Part shown: in pieces, positions 40,708 through 48,969 of the stretch
How the letters are laid out: each line of letters begins with the position of its first letter
Position numbering within the stretch: position 1 is the first letter of the stretch
The notes under the pieces: model-generated
Databases searched by the model: none
Seen by the model: the letters and a program-made list of their open reading frames with translations, nothing else
What the model was told of the DNA's origin: nothing
Made by a program: the position numbers and the translations under genes
Origin: an uncultured Collinsella sp.
GTDB taxonomy: Bacteria > Actinomycetota > Coriobacteriia > Coriobacteriales > Coriobacteriaceae
Assembly (NCBI GenBank): GCA_937896835.1
Contig: CALBOJ010000033.1
Span: 1-61,220 of the forward strand
DNA: 61,220 nt
Reading direction: 5' to 3'

Positions 40708-42012
40708 CTAGGCGCGCTCGGCACGCGCAAGCTCGGCAGCGACGAGCTTGACGGCCAGCACCAGCACATCGAGCGCGGCCTCCAGGTCCTCGACCGTGGG
40801 ATAGCTCGGCGCGATGCGGATGTTGGTGTCGCGCGGGTCCTTGCCATAGGGCCAGGTAGCACCTGCCGGCGTGAGCTTGACGCCCAGGTCGGCGCAAAGC
40901 GCGGCGACCTTCTGGGCCGAGCCCTCGGGACCATCGAAGCTCACAAAGTAGCCGCCGCGGGGATGCGTCCAGGTGGCACAACCCGTGTCGCCCAAGCCCT
41001 CGGTGAGCTTGCGCTCGACGGACTCAAAGCGCGGGCGCAGGAACTCGGCATGCTTTTTCATGTGCTCCTTGACCGCCTCGATGGTGGGGAGGAAACGCAC
41101 GTGACGCAGCTGGTTGAGTTTGTCGGCGCTGATCAGGCCGGCCTTGAGGCGCTTGGAGAACTCGGCGATGACCGCGGGGCTCGCACCGATAAAGCCGATG
41201 CCGGCACCCGGGAAGGTGATCTTGGACGTCGAGGCAAAGGCCACCACGCGGTCCTCGGTGCCCGCCGCGCGGGCAAGATCGAAGATGTTGGCGAGCTCGT
41301 CGGTCTCGTCGTACAGGTCGTGCACGCAGTAGGCGTTGTCCCAGAAGATGCGGAAATCGGGCGCGGCCGTGGGCATCTCGACCAGGCGACGCACGGTGTC
41401 CTCGCTAAATGTGATGCCCGTGGGGTTGGAATACTTGGGCACGCACCAGATGCCCTTGATGGAGTCGTCGGTGGCAACCAGGCGCTCAACCTCGGCCATG
41501 TCGGGGCCGTTGTCGGTCATCGCGACGGGGACGTTCTCGATGCCCAAGTCGGCGGTGATGCCAAAGTGGCGATCGTAGCCGGGAACGGGGCACAGGAACT
41601 TGACCTTCTTGCCGTCGTGCGCGGCCTCGTAGGCGTCCCAGGGCTCGCTGCCGCACGAGCCACAGCGCCAGAACATGCCGGCGATGTCATGCTCGATCAA
41701 AAGGCTCGACGAACCCAGCACGAGTGTCTGCTCGGCGGGGCAGCCCAGGAACTCCCCTGCCAACTTGCGTGCCGAAGGAATACCCTCGAAGCAGCCGTAG
41801 TTGGAGCAGTCGACGCTGCCGTCGTGCAGATCGGCATCGGCATTGAGGATATCGAGCATGGGGCGCGAGATGTCCACCTGGGAGGGCGACGGCTTGCCGC
41901 GGGCCATATCGAGCGCCAGACCCTTGGCCTTGACCTCGGCGACCTCGGCCTTGAGCGCCTCGATGGCGGCATCGAGTTCGGTGGTTTCCATCTTCTGGTA
42001 GATCGTCTGCAT
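40708..42012 (-). CDS. Class I aminotransferase, probable aspartate-type
   Basis: A 434-aa PLP enzyme of the aspartate aminotransferase group whose members start with a long helix and MARGKPSPSQVDISRPML. VPKYSNPTGITFSEDTVRRL, the IFWDNAYCVHDLYDE cofactor Asp, and AFASTSKITFPGAGIGFIG with the Schiff-base Lys are visible, as is NIRIAPSYPTVEDLEAALDV near the end. It probably interconverts aspartate and oxaloacetate. AAAGG precedes the ATG. It is monocistronic. Confidence 0.88.
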   Translation of the reverse strand: MQTIYQKMETTELDAAIEALKAEVAEVKAKGLALDMARGKPSPSQVDISRPMLDILNADADLHDGSVDCSNYGCFEGIPSARKLAGEFLGCPAEQTLVLGSSSLLIEHDIAGMFWRCGSCGSEPWDAYEAAHDGKKVKFLCPVPGYDRHFGITADLGIENVPVAMTDNGPDMAEVERLVATDDSIKGIWCVPKYSNPTGITFSEDTVRRLVEMPTAAPDFRIFWDNAYCVHDLYDETDELANIFDLARAAGTEDRVVAFASTSKITFPGAGIGFIGASPAVIAEFSKRLKAGLISADKLNQLRHVRFLPTIEAVKEHMKKHAEFLRPRFESVERKLTEGLGDTGCATWTHPRGGYFVSFDGPEGSAQKVAALCADLGVKLTPAGATWPYGKDPRDTNIRIAPSYPTVEDLEAALDVLVLAVKLVAAELARAERA

Positions 42013-42161
42013 GGGTGCGACCTTTCGCGAAGCGGGACGTTGCAGTTCGTCTAAGTATAGACCGCCACCGCCGCAACGTTATGAAGCCGTGATAGATTAA
42101 GTCCATCGCAATAAATTACGAATCGCCGCGCATGCCGGCGTGGGGCGCCCAAGGAGGCACT

Positions 42162-42416
42162 ATGGAGTACGGATTGTTCCAGGCCGAGGAATTCGGTGAC
42201 CTGCAGCGCCTGGTCGACGGACTGTTTTACGACCGCCACGCCATCGACCGGCTTGACCTAATCGTGCAGGCCGAGATCTTGGACCTGGCACCCGATCTCA
42301 TGGAAATCGTCAACCTGCTACCGCCCGGCTATTACGACCGCCAGTCGCTGTGTGACCAGCTTAACTCGGCCCTAGCCGCCCACGGCTGGGGCGCCGTCTA
42401 CGGAACGGTGGAATAA
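42162..42416 (+). CDS. Small hypothetical protein
   Basis: An 84-aa acidic soluble protein (MEYGLFQAEEFGDLQRLVDG, then PDLMEIVNLLPPGYYDRQ). AGGAGG lies seven bases upstream of the ATG and supports translation. No family is recognised. It is divergent from the aminotransferase and is followed by the second large inverted-repeat element, whose end forms a terminator-like hairpin. Confidence 0.65.
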   Translation: MEYGLFQAEEFGDLQRLVDGLFYDRHAIDRLDLIVQAEILDLAPDLMEIVNLLPPGYYDRQSLCDQLNSALAAHGWGAVYGTVE

Positions 42417-42477
42417 GCCTCGAGGCCGGCGATTTGGCCCGCTTCCCGACCTTGGCGAGGCTTGTTTTAGGGCTTGT

Positions 42478-42714
42478 GGCCAAAAAAGGGCAAATATGAG
42501 TACTGTTACCTTTTTAGTAGCAGCGATTCTTGGTCGAAATCGGCAAAACTCGACTTGAAACTTCCTAATCACCGTCAGCTAGCGCCAAATTGGAAGTCGA
42601 TGGTCACTCATTAACGTACAGTTCTTATAACTTTGTTCATTATTTTCCGCACCTAAAATGATACGCCGTTTGTGACAGTACTCACAAACGGCGTTTTTTG
42701 ACCACTGGCGTGTC
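42478..42714. repeat. Inverted-repeat element, copy 2 (related to 27929-28143)
   Basis: The left end GGCCAAAAAAGGGCAAATAT followed by GAGTACTGTTACC matches copy 1 almost exactly. The interior shares a weaker AT-rich match (TTTGTTCATTATTTTC against TTTGTTTATTATCTTC). The right end has GTGACAGTACTCA and ends TTTTTTGACCA. It is gene-free and about 237 bases long, so the two copies appear to be members of one family. Confidence 0.7.
42663..42699 (+). terminator. Terminator-like hairpin at the end of repeat copy 2
   Basis: ACGCCGTTTGTGA (42663-42675) pairs perfectly with TCACAAACGGCGT (42682-42694) around CAGTAC, followed by TTTTT. It could end transcription from the 84-aa gene. Confidence 0.75.
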
Positions 42715-42789
42715 TGGCAGGCGGCAAGCACCGCCCGAATCCGCATTTTGAACGCGCCCGAATCGGTTCTGGAGCCGGTTTTCGCGCTC

Positions 42790-44148
42790 TTACTCGTCTT
42801 TGGGCGCGGGGTGCTTGCAGACCACGCTCATGTAGATCATGCCGAGCACGGCAGCGGTGACCGAACCGGCAAGGATGGCGGCCTTGGCAGCTAGAACCTC
42901 AAACTGGGCCGTCGGGAAGGCAAGGCCGCTGATGAGGATCGACATGGTAAAGCCGATACCGCCCAGAATGCCCACACCGGCGATCATGTGCCAGTTGACA
43001 TTGTGCGGCAGCTCGCAGGCCTTAAGCTTAACCAGGGCAAACGTCATACCAAAGATGCCGATCGGCTTGCCCAGCAGCATGCCAAAGTACACGCCGAGCG
43101 TCACCGGGTCGGTGAGCAGCGTGCTCATGTCCACGCCCACTAGGCGAACCTGCGCGTTCACGAACGCAAAGATCGGCAGGATCACAAAGTTGACCGGCGT
43201 GGAGATCAGGCGCTCCATGCGGATGAGCGGCGGGGTCACGCGGTGCATGACGCGCTCGACTTTGGTGGTCGAGACGGTAAAGTCGTGCTGGCCCAGGATG
43301 TGCGCCTCGTCGTCGTAGCGGTCATCGAGCAACGGCAGGCACTCGCCCAACCAATCGGTGAGGCTATCGAGTTTGACGCCGCACTTGGCCGGGATGGTAA
43401 AGGCCAAGATGACGCCAGCAAGCGTGGCATGTACGCCGCTCTTGAACATGCAGAACCACAGCAGCAGCCCCAGTACCGAATACGGGGCAAGGCGGTAATG
43501 CTGCGTCTTGTTAAGCCACACGAGCGCGCAGGTCACAAGCGCGGCGGCGCCCAACCAAAACGGATTGGGGCTCTGACCGTAGAAGATGGCGATGGCGGCG
43601 ATGGAGATCAGGTCGTCGGCGATGGCGAGCGTCGAGAAGAACACGCGCACGCCGTTGGGCACGCGGTTGCCCAAAAGCGACAGCACGCCCAGCGCAAAGG
43701 CAATATCGGTTGCCATGGGAATGGCCCAGCCGTTGTGCGCGCCGGCATGGTTAAAGATCAGGTAGATGCAGGCGGGAACGACGACACCGCCCACGGCCGC
43801 CAGCATGGGAAGCATGGCCTGACGCGGATTCTTGAGCTCGCCGACCGTCATCTCGTACTTAAGCTCAATGCCCACCAACAAAAAGAAAATCGCCATGAGG
43901 AAGTCGTTGACGAAAAGCTCAACGGTGAGACCAGCCGTAAGGTTGCCCAGACCCACATACAGCGGGGTCTCCAAAAAGTGATGGATGGCCTCGTAGGCAT
44001 CGGTATTGGCGCAGATAACGGCGGCGATGGCGGCGAAGACCATGACGGCGGCGGAAATCGTGCCGTTCTCGGCGATGCGCTCCCAGATGTCGTGGCGCTC
44101 AAAGCGCTTGCGCTCACGGACGTTGAACAGCTGCTCAGTTGCTGCCAT
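42790..44148 (-). CDS. nhaA: Na+/H+ antiporter NhaA
   Basis: A 452-aa polytopic membrane antiporter. FLLVGIELKYEMTVGELKNP, IPMATDIAFALGVLSLLGNR with the TD(I)AFA motif, and FSTLAIADDLISIAAIAIFY with the ion-binding Asp pair are diagnostic. An acidic loop (about residues 265-305, YDDEAHILGQHDFTVSTTKV) separates the halves. It exports sodium in exchange for protons. AAAGGAG precedes the ATG. It is monocistronic. Confidence 0.94.
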   Translation of the reverse strand: MAATEQLFNVRERKRFERHDIWERIAENGTISAAVMVFAAIAAVICANTDAYEAIHHFLETPLYVGLGNLTAGLTVELFVNDFLMAIFFLLVGIELKYEMTVGELKNPRQAMLPMLAAVGGVVVPACIYLIFNHAGAHNGWAIPMATDIAFALGVLSLLGNRVPNGVRVFFSTLAIADDLISIAAIAIFYGQSPNPFWLGAAALVTCALVWLNKTQHYRLAPYSVLGLLLWFCMFKSGVHATLAGVILAFTIPAKCGVKLDSLTDWLGECLPLLDDRYDDEAHILGQHDFTVSTTKVERVMHRVTPPLIRMERLISTPVNFVILPIFAFVNAQVRLVGVDMSTLLTDPVTLGVYFGMLLGKPIGIFGMTFALVKLKACELPHNVNWHMIAGVGILGGIGFTMSILISGLAFPTAQFEVLAAKAAILAGSVTAAVLGMIYMSVVCKHPAPKDE

Positions 44149-44354
44149 GGGCGGCTCCTTTCACGGGAAGGTTCCCGTCTTAAAAAAGCACGGCCCGCCC
44201 AAGTGGCGGCGCCGCGCTCTAACGTATTACGCTTGCATCTAGCCTACCCTGCACGGCAAGCACGCAGGCGTGGCCGAAAAGCGGAACCACAGGTTGAACA
44301 TTATTTGCTCAACGGCACGGGCACGCCTGTCCAAGAGACGACGCGGCGACGTGC

Positions 44355-44396
44355 ACAAAAAACGACCGGAGCGCGGGGCGTCCGCGATCCGGTCGT
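44355..44396 (-). terminator. Terminator after ppaC
   Basis: ACGACCGGA and TCCGGTCGT form the outer stem with an inner CGCGG/CCGCG pairing; on the minus strand TTTTTTGTG follows. Confidence 0.88.
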
Positions 44397-44415
44397 GGCG
44401 TTTGGTCAACTAAAC

Positions 44416-45339
44416 CTAGCAGGCGGCCATGATGGGGGCAGCGACCTGCTTCTTACGGGAGAGGACGCCCGGCATCCAGACGCCGTCGTGCTCGTCGGCA
44501 ATGCCCAGGCCCTTCTGAGCAGCCTCGGTCTCGCCCTCGAGCAGGACCTGCGAGCCCTCCTCCATGATGTCGGTGATGCACAGAACGATGCCGTCAGCAC
44601 CCTTCTCGGCGGCGTAGGCGCGCATGGCCTCGCGGATCTCGTCGATCATGCCGAGTGCGCGGGTCTTGTCGACAGTCTCGTACTGGCCGATGAGCAGCTT
44701 CTTGCCGGCGGGCTCGAACATCTTGATGTCGTTGCCGACCATCTCGGCAGCGGTGAAGGAGCCGGACGGGCGGGTGAGGAAGACCTCCATGCCAAACTTG
44801 ACCGGGTCGACGCCCACCTGCTCGCCGAGCTTAGCAGCGACGGCGCGGTCGACATCGGTGGTGGTGGGGCTCTTGAGCATGAGCGTGTCGGTCATCATGG
44901 CCGAGAGCAGCAGCTTGGCCTGAACGTCGGAAAGCTCAACGCCGAGCACGCCAGCAAGCTTGGTGACGATGGTGCAGCTGGAGCCCCAGGGCAGGCAGAT
45001 GTAGTGCAGCGGGCCGGCGGTCTCGAAGTCGCCGATGCGGTGATGGTCGACGACGCCAAAGACCGTGGCGTCCTTAAGGCCGGCGACGGACTGAGCAGAC
45101 TCGTTGTGGTCGGTGAGGACGACGAGCTGACCGGCCTCGACGGACTCGATCACGCGGGGCTCGGCGATGCCGGCGTCGGCGAGCAGCTTGGCGGACTCGG
45201 CCGGAAGCTGACCAAGGGCGCAGGCCTCGTAGGTGTTGCCGGCATACTCAACCTGGTTGAGCAGCTGGGACAGGACGACGGCGCTCATGATGGCGTCGTT
45301 ATCGGGGTTCTGGTGACCAAAGACAAGAACGTTTGCCAT
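44416..45339 (-). CDS. ppaC: Manganese-dependent inorganic pyrophosphatase (DHH family)
   Basis: A 307-aa family II pyrophosphatase. VFGHQNPDNDAIMSAVVLSQ and VFGVVDHHRIGDFE are the DHH metal motifs, with GSSCTIV following; the C-terminal DHHA2 domain ends with SRKKQVAAP. It hydrolyses pyrophosphate and drives biosynthesis. GGAGG lies seven bases before the ATG. It is monocistronic with its own terminator. Confidence 0.95.
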   Translation of the reverse strand: MANVLVFGHQNPDNDAIMSAVVLSQLLNQVEYAGNTYEACALGQLPAESAKLLADAGIAEPRVIESVEAGQLVVLTDHNESAQSVAGLKDATVFGVVDHHRIGDFETAGPLHYICLPWGSSCTIVTKLAGVLGVELSDVQAKLLLSAMMTDTLMLKSPTTTDVDRAVAAKLGEQVGVDPVKFGMEVFLTRPSGSFTAAEMVGNDIKMFEPAGKKLLIGQYETVDKTRALGMIDEIREAMRAYAAEKGADGIVLCITDIMEEGSQVLLEGETEAAQKGLGIADEHDGVWMPGVLSRKKQVAAPIMAAC

Positions 45340-45442
45340 GGATATCCTCCACTTGATATGTGTACTTGGACGTAGCTATGGTAGCACGCCGATGCCGAGC
45401 CTTCGCAGACGGAAGGGCCACGGCATATTTTGGGGCAGGCAT

Positions 45443-45498
45443 GGGGGGGCCAAGGCTGTCCCTTTTGCACCATGTTGGTGCAAAGTAACCTGCCCCCC
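45443..45498. repeat. Imperfect G/C-flanked hairpin after the ROK gene
   Basis: TTTGCACCA and TGGTGCAAA form a perfect inner stem around TGT, with an outer run of seven G facing six C. It contains CTGTCCC, related to the GGGAC-containing palindromes elsewhere. It lies between the ROK stop and the ppaC promoter and may terminate ROK transcription. Confidence 0.6.
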
Positions 45499-45507
45499 TT
45501 GCACCAG

Positions 45508-46461
45508 CTATTTACCGGCGGCGCGCAGGGCTACGTAGGCGGCACCGATGATGCCAGCGTCGTTTCCGAGCGAAGCGACCTTAATGGGCGTCTCGCGCGA
45601 GGCGGAAAGCGCGTACTGCTTAAAGTGCTCGCGGACCTTGTCGAGGTAGACATCGGCCGAGGCGGAGGCGCCACCGCCGATGAGGAACATCTCGGGATCG
45701 ACCACGTTGGCAATAAGCGCCAGTGCGCGGCCGAGATAGTCGGCCATGGTATCGGCCGCGGCTAGCGCGAGCTTGTCGCCCTCGCGACAAGCCTGGAACA
45801 CGTCCTTGGAATCGGAGGGGCCGGTCAGCTCGATGGGCTCGACGCCCGCCTTCTTGCACTCGGCAAGGTAGTTGCTCACCACGCCGGTGGCGCTGGAATA
45901 CTGTTCCAGGTGGCCATGGCCGCCGCAGCCGCAGGTGCGCTCCTCGGCCGGGTTCAGGCACATGTGGCCAATCTCGCCGCCAGCACCCACAACGCCCGAT
46001 ACCACATCGCCGTTAACGATAACGCCGCCGCCCACGCCGGTACCAATGGTGACCATCACCACGTTCTGTACGCCCTTGGCAGAGCCGAGCCAGGCCTCGC
46101 CCATGGCAGCGGCGTTGGCATCGTTCTCGTACTTAACGACCGCGTCGGGGCAGTGCTCCTGAATGGCGACTCTCAGCTCGGGCAGGTTAATGGCAATGTT
46201 GGCCTTGACCTTGGCATCGCCCGATGCCGGGATGGGGCACGGAACGGCCAGACCAATGCCCGCCACAAAGGCACGCGGAATCTGAGCCTTGGCGACCACC
46301 TGGTCGATAGCCTCGGTCACCGCGGCAAAGCCCGCGGCGTCAACGATAGGAGGCGTAGGCACGCTGGCCTTGGCCAGCAGGTTGCCGTCCTCGTCGAACA
46401 GACCCTCCTTAACCGAAGTGCCGCCGACGTCAATGCCGATGTAGTACTGCTTAGGTTCCAT
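45508..46461 (-). CDS. ROK-family glucokinase
   Basis: A 317-aa sugar kinase. IGIDVGGTSVKEGLFDEDG is the ATP phosphate loop, and GHMCLNPAEERTCGCGGHGH, then LEQYSS is the ROK zinc/glucose signature. It phosphorylates glucose, which the GH1 enzyme at 48970 releases from beta-glucoside-6-phosphates. ATG at 46461 is preceded by AAAGGTGGG. It lies downstream of the beta-glucoside PTS genes but beyond their terminator. Confidence 0.9.
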   Translation of the reverse strand: MEPKQYYIGIDVGGTSVKEGLFDEDGNLLAKASVPTPPIVDAAGFAAVTEAIDQVVAKAQIPRAFVAGIGLAVPCPIPASGDAKVKANIAINLPELRVAIQEHCPDAVVKYENDANAAAMGEAWLGSAKGVQNVVMVTIGTGVGGGVIVNGDVVSGVVGAGGEIGHMCLNPAEERTCGCGGHGHLEQYSSATGVVSNYLAECKKAGVEPIELTGPSDSKDVFQACREGDKLALAAADTMADYLGRALALIANVVDPEMFLIGGGASASADVYLDKVREHFKQYALSASRETPIKVASLGNDAGIIGAAYVALRAAGK

Positions 46462-46515
46462 GGGAGCCCACCTTTCTCGTTTAAACATTGCCTGTATGGT
46501 ACCGCTCCCAAGGCA

Positions 46516-46556
46516 AAAACCTACCAAAAAGGGACAGGTTTGTTTTGGCAGGTTTT
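46516..46556. repeat. Near-perfect 14-bp inverted repeat (REP-like)
   Basis: AAAACCTACCAAAA (46516-46529) pairs with TTTTGGCAGGTTTT (46543-46556) with one mismatch. The segment ACAGGTTTGTTTTGGCAGGT recurs at 50411-50430 with one difference, at the other end of the beta-glucoside operon. Confidence 0.75.
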
Positions 46557-46603
46557 ATCTGGGGAAACGCAAATGGCCACTCAACAGGCCGCGCAAGACC
46601 ATC

Positions 46604-46644
46604 CCCAAAAATAAAGGCGCCGGGAGGCGGAGACTCCCGGCGCC
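46604..46644 (-). terminator. Terminator after the beta-glucoside PTS operon
   Basis: GGCGCCGGGAG and CTCCCGGCGCC arms around a 7-base loop; on the minus strand TTTATTTTTGG follows. Confidence 0.9.
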
Positions 46645-46702
46645 CGTCAAAGGGACTATGTTGTCTGTCGGACCGCACGGTCCTTCGCGGCGATAACGCC
46701 GA

Positions 46703-47035
46703 CTAGGCCTTAAGTGCCTGCAGCTGCTTGTGGATTTCGATGAGCTCCGTCGCCATGACGCGCATGGTCTCGGTGCCGGCCATCTGGTCCTCGGCATGCA
46801 GCAGAATCAGCGGGGCCTCGCCGTTACGCTCGCCGTTGGCCTCCTTTTTAAGGAGCCCCATATGGACATCGTGGCCACCGTTATAGGCCTCGTCGCCCTG
46901 CTTGATAAGCTCCTCGGCAGCGTCAAAATCGCCCTCCTTGGCCTTTTGCACGGCATTGATGTACATGCTCTTGGCGGTACCGACGTAGCTGATGATCTCG
47001 AAGCAGGTCATCTGCAACTCGTTCATATCCTCCAT
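46703..47035 (-). CDS. celC: PTS lactose/cellobiose-family enzyme IIA
   Basis: A 110-aa helical phosphocarrier (MTCFEIISYVGTAKSMYINA, then APLILLHAEDQMAG with the active His at about residue 80). It passes phosphate from HPr to IIB. ATG at 47035 is preceded by AGGTG; a GTG at 47044 directly abuts the IIB stop and an ATG at 47026 is also possible. It is the last gene of the operon. Confidence 0.9.
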   Translation of the reverse strand: MEDMNELQMTCFEIISYVGTAKSMYINAVQKAKEGDFDAAEELIKQGDEAYNGGHDVHMGLLKKEANGERNGEAPLILLHAEDQMAGTETMRVMATELIEIHKQLQALKA

Positions 47036-47044
47036 ATGCTGCAC

Positions 47045-47347
47045 CTAGCCCATCACGCTAACGCAGTGGTCGATGATGCCGGCGGCGTTCATGCGACCGT
47101 AGTCGACCATGTTGATGACCTCGACCGGGAAGCGGCCAGCGGCCTCCTTCTCAAAATCGCCCTTGGTGTAGCCGATCTGCGGGCCAAGCAACAACATGTC
47201 GCACTCGTCCAGGTGATCGTGAGCCTCGTTCATGGGACGAGCCTCGATCTCGATATCCAGACCACGGTTTGCAACCTCGGCCTGCATCTTCTGGACCAGC
47301 AGACTCGTGGACATACCGGCATTGCAGCAGAGCATGATCTTCTTCAT
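47045..47347 (-). CDS. celA: PTS lactose/cellobiose-family enzyme IIB
   Basis: A 100-aa phosphotransfer subunit. IMLCCNAGMSTSLLVQKM contains the phospho-Cys8 loop of the CxxGxST type. It donates phosphate to the sugar carried by IIC. AAGGAGG lies six bases before the ATG. It lies between IIC and IIA in the operon. Confidence 0.93.
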   Translation of the reverse strand: MKKIMLCCNAGMSTSLLVQKMQAEVANRGLDIEIEARPMNEAHDHLDECDMLLLGPQIGYTKGDFEKEAAGRFPVEVINMVDYGRMNAAGIIDHCVSVMG

Positions 47348-47505
47348 GGTTTCCTCCTTATAACTGCGCGGCGCGCAGACGACAACTGGTTGTATTTCTT
47401 GCGGTTATTGTGCCCTCTTTCTGCGCCCTTACGCAAAAGAGAGGTGCGGGCACCGGCACCGCGTACCGGCGCCCGCAACGGTGAAAGGGACGAACGTTAG
47501 GCGTT

Positions 47506-48849
47506 CTACTCGGCGAGAGCCTCCTGCTTGGCGATTGCCTTCTCGGAAATCTTCATAAAGGGCAGGTAGACAGCCATGCCAATGACAATCTCGAGGGCCT
47601 GCCACACGCCGGCGCGCCAGTCAAAGCCCGTAGCGAGCAGGGCATTGATGACGGGAGGCATAGTCCAGGGCACCTGGGCGATGCAGGGGCTGATGATGCC
47701 TGCGCAGGTAAGGCCATAGGTGATGCCGATGAACAAGTCGGGAAGGAGGACAAACGGGATCATGAGCGGCAGGTTGTACACGATAGGGTAACCGTAGATA
47801 ACCGGCTCGTTGATGTTGAACAGACCAGGCAGGATAGCCATCTTGGAAACGGTCTCGGAAGCCTTGTTCTTGGAGAACAGGAGCGTGTCGAGCAGAAGCA
47901 TGAGGGTGCAGCCCGAGCCGCCGATGAGGGCGAAGCTGTTAACGATCTGCATGTTCATGTAGTGATCGGGCTGGATGGTGCCACCGGCGGCAAAGGTAGC
48001 CATGTTGTCGACGATGAGCATGGTCAGGATCGGCTCGACGGTAGCGCCAGAGATGGTGGACTGGTGAATACCGACGCAGAACAGCAGGTTGGCAAGGGTG
48101 TAGATGAGGATAACAGCCCACGGACCGGCGTTCATGATGCTCTTGAGCGGGTTGGAGATGCACGTAGAGATGATGGCGCACAGATCGGTGCCGGCGCACA
48201 CGGCGAGCAGAGCTGCGGCAAGAGCGAAGATCGCGAGGTTGAGCAGCATCGGGATCATGACGTTGAAGGAGTTGGAGACCGCGGGAGGCACGCCCTCGCC
48301 CAGCTTAACCTTGAGCTTCTCGACGCCAGAAATCTTGATGAAGAGCGAGACGGAAAGCAGGGCGATGATAATAGCCGAGAACAGACCGTTGGTGCCGGTG
48401 TTGGCAGTCGAAAGGGCGCCCGTGACCTCGGCGGAGGTGATCTTGTCGGTGAGCAGCGGGCTCGTGGCGGCAAGCGTGGCGGTGATCTGCTGCGGCATCA
48501 TGATGACGAAAGCAGAGATAGCGACGACCACGCAAGCGAGCGGGTTATCGAAACGCTTGTTCTTGGCGAGGCTGTAGCCAATCAATCCGGCCAAGATAAT
48601 GGCAGAGACGTTGAGGGTGCCCAGCGTAATTGCCGAACCCCACGTCTGAAGGTTGGCAAGGCCCGCCGCATCGAGCGGGAACAGGGGGAACACGACGTTG
48701 TTAATAAGAACCGCGATACCCGCAAGGATATAGAGCGGCGTGATGGTCGCGAAGGCGTCGCGCAGGGAACGCAGGTGAACCTGGTTTCCCACCTTCGCAG
48801 AGACCTCGGCAAACTTGTCGAGGAAGCTCTTTCCGTTGTCACTGGCCAT
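47506..48849 (-). CDS. celB: PTS lactose/cellobiose-family enzyme IIC
   Basis: A 447-aa polytopic permease. LRDAFATITPLYILAGIAVL begins the EIIC domain, and GLFNINEPVIYGYPIVYNLP is its signature with the conserved Asn-Glu-Pro, followed by IPFVLLPDLFIGITYGLTCA. It carries cellobiose or related beta-glucosides. It is preceded by the GH1 gene and followed by IIB; a 158-base gap before IIB holds a G/C-rich hairpin. Confidence 0.93.
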   Translation of the reverse strand: MASDNGKSFLDKFAEVSAKVGNQVHLRSLRDAFATITPLYILAGIAVLINNVVFPLFPLDAAGLANLQTWGSAITLGTLNVSAIILAGLIGYSLAKNKRFDNPLACVVVAISAFVIMMPQQITATLAATSPLLTDKITSAEVTGALSTANTGTNGLFSAIIIALLSVSLFIKISGVEKLKVKLGEGVPPAVSNSFNVMIPMLLNLAIFALAAALLAVCAGTDLCAIISTCISNPLKSIMNAGPWAVILIYTLANLLFCVGIHQSTISGATVEPILTMLIVDNMATFAAGGTIQPDHYMNMQIVNSFALIGGSGCTLMLLLDTLLFSKNKASETVSKMAILPGLFNINEPVIYGYPIVYNLPLMIPFVLLPDLFIGITYGLTCAGIISPCIAQVPWTMPPVINALLATGFDWRAGVWQALEIVIGMAVYLPFMKISEKAIAKQEALAE

Positions 48850-48969
48850 GATTGCTCCTAACTATCAAATCCGGCCTTTTCCTATTCGCACGGTGGTCTG
48901 TCGCCCTCTGCCACCAGATGTGCCATGTGTTGCGCGCGGCGGCGCGCGGTCTGGGACTTCGCCCGGTCG

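Noticed and set aside
43243..45375. 710-codon plus-strand open frame opposite nhaA and ppaC
   Set aside because: It covers two recognised genes and the gap between them and has no domain sense.
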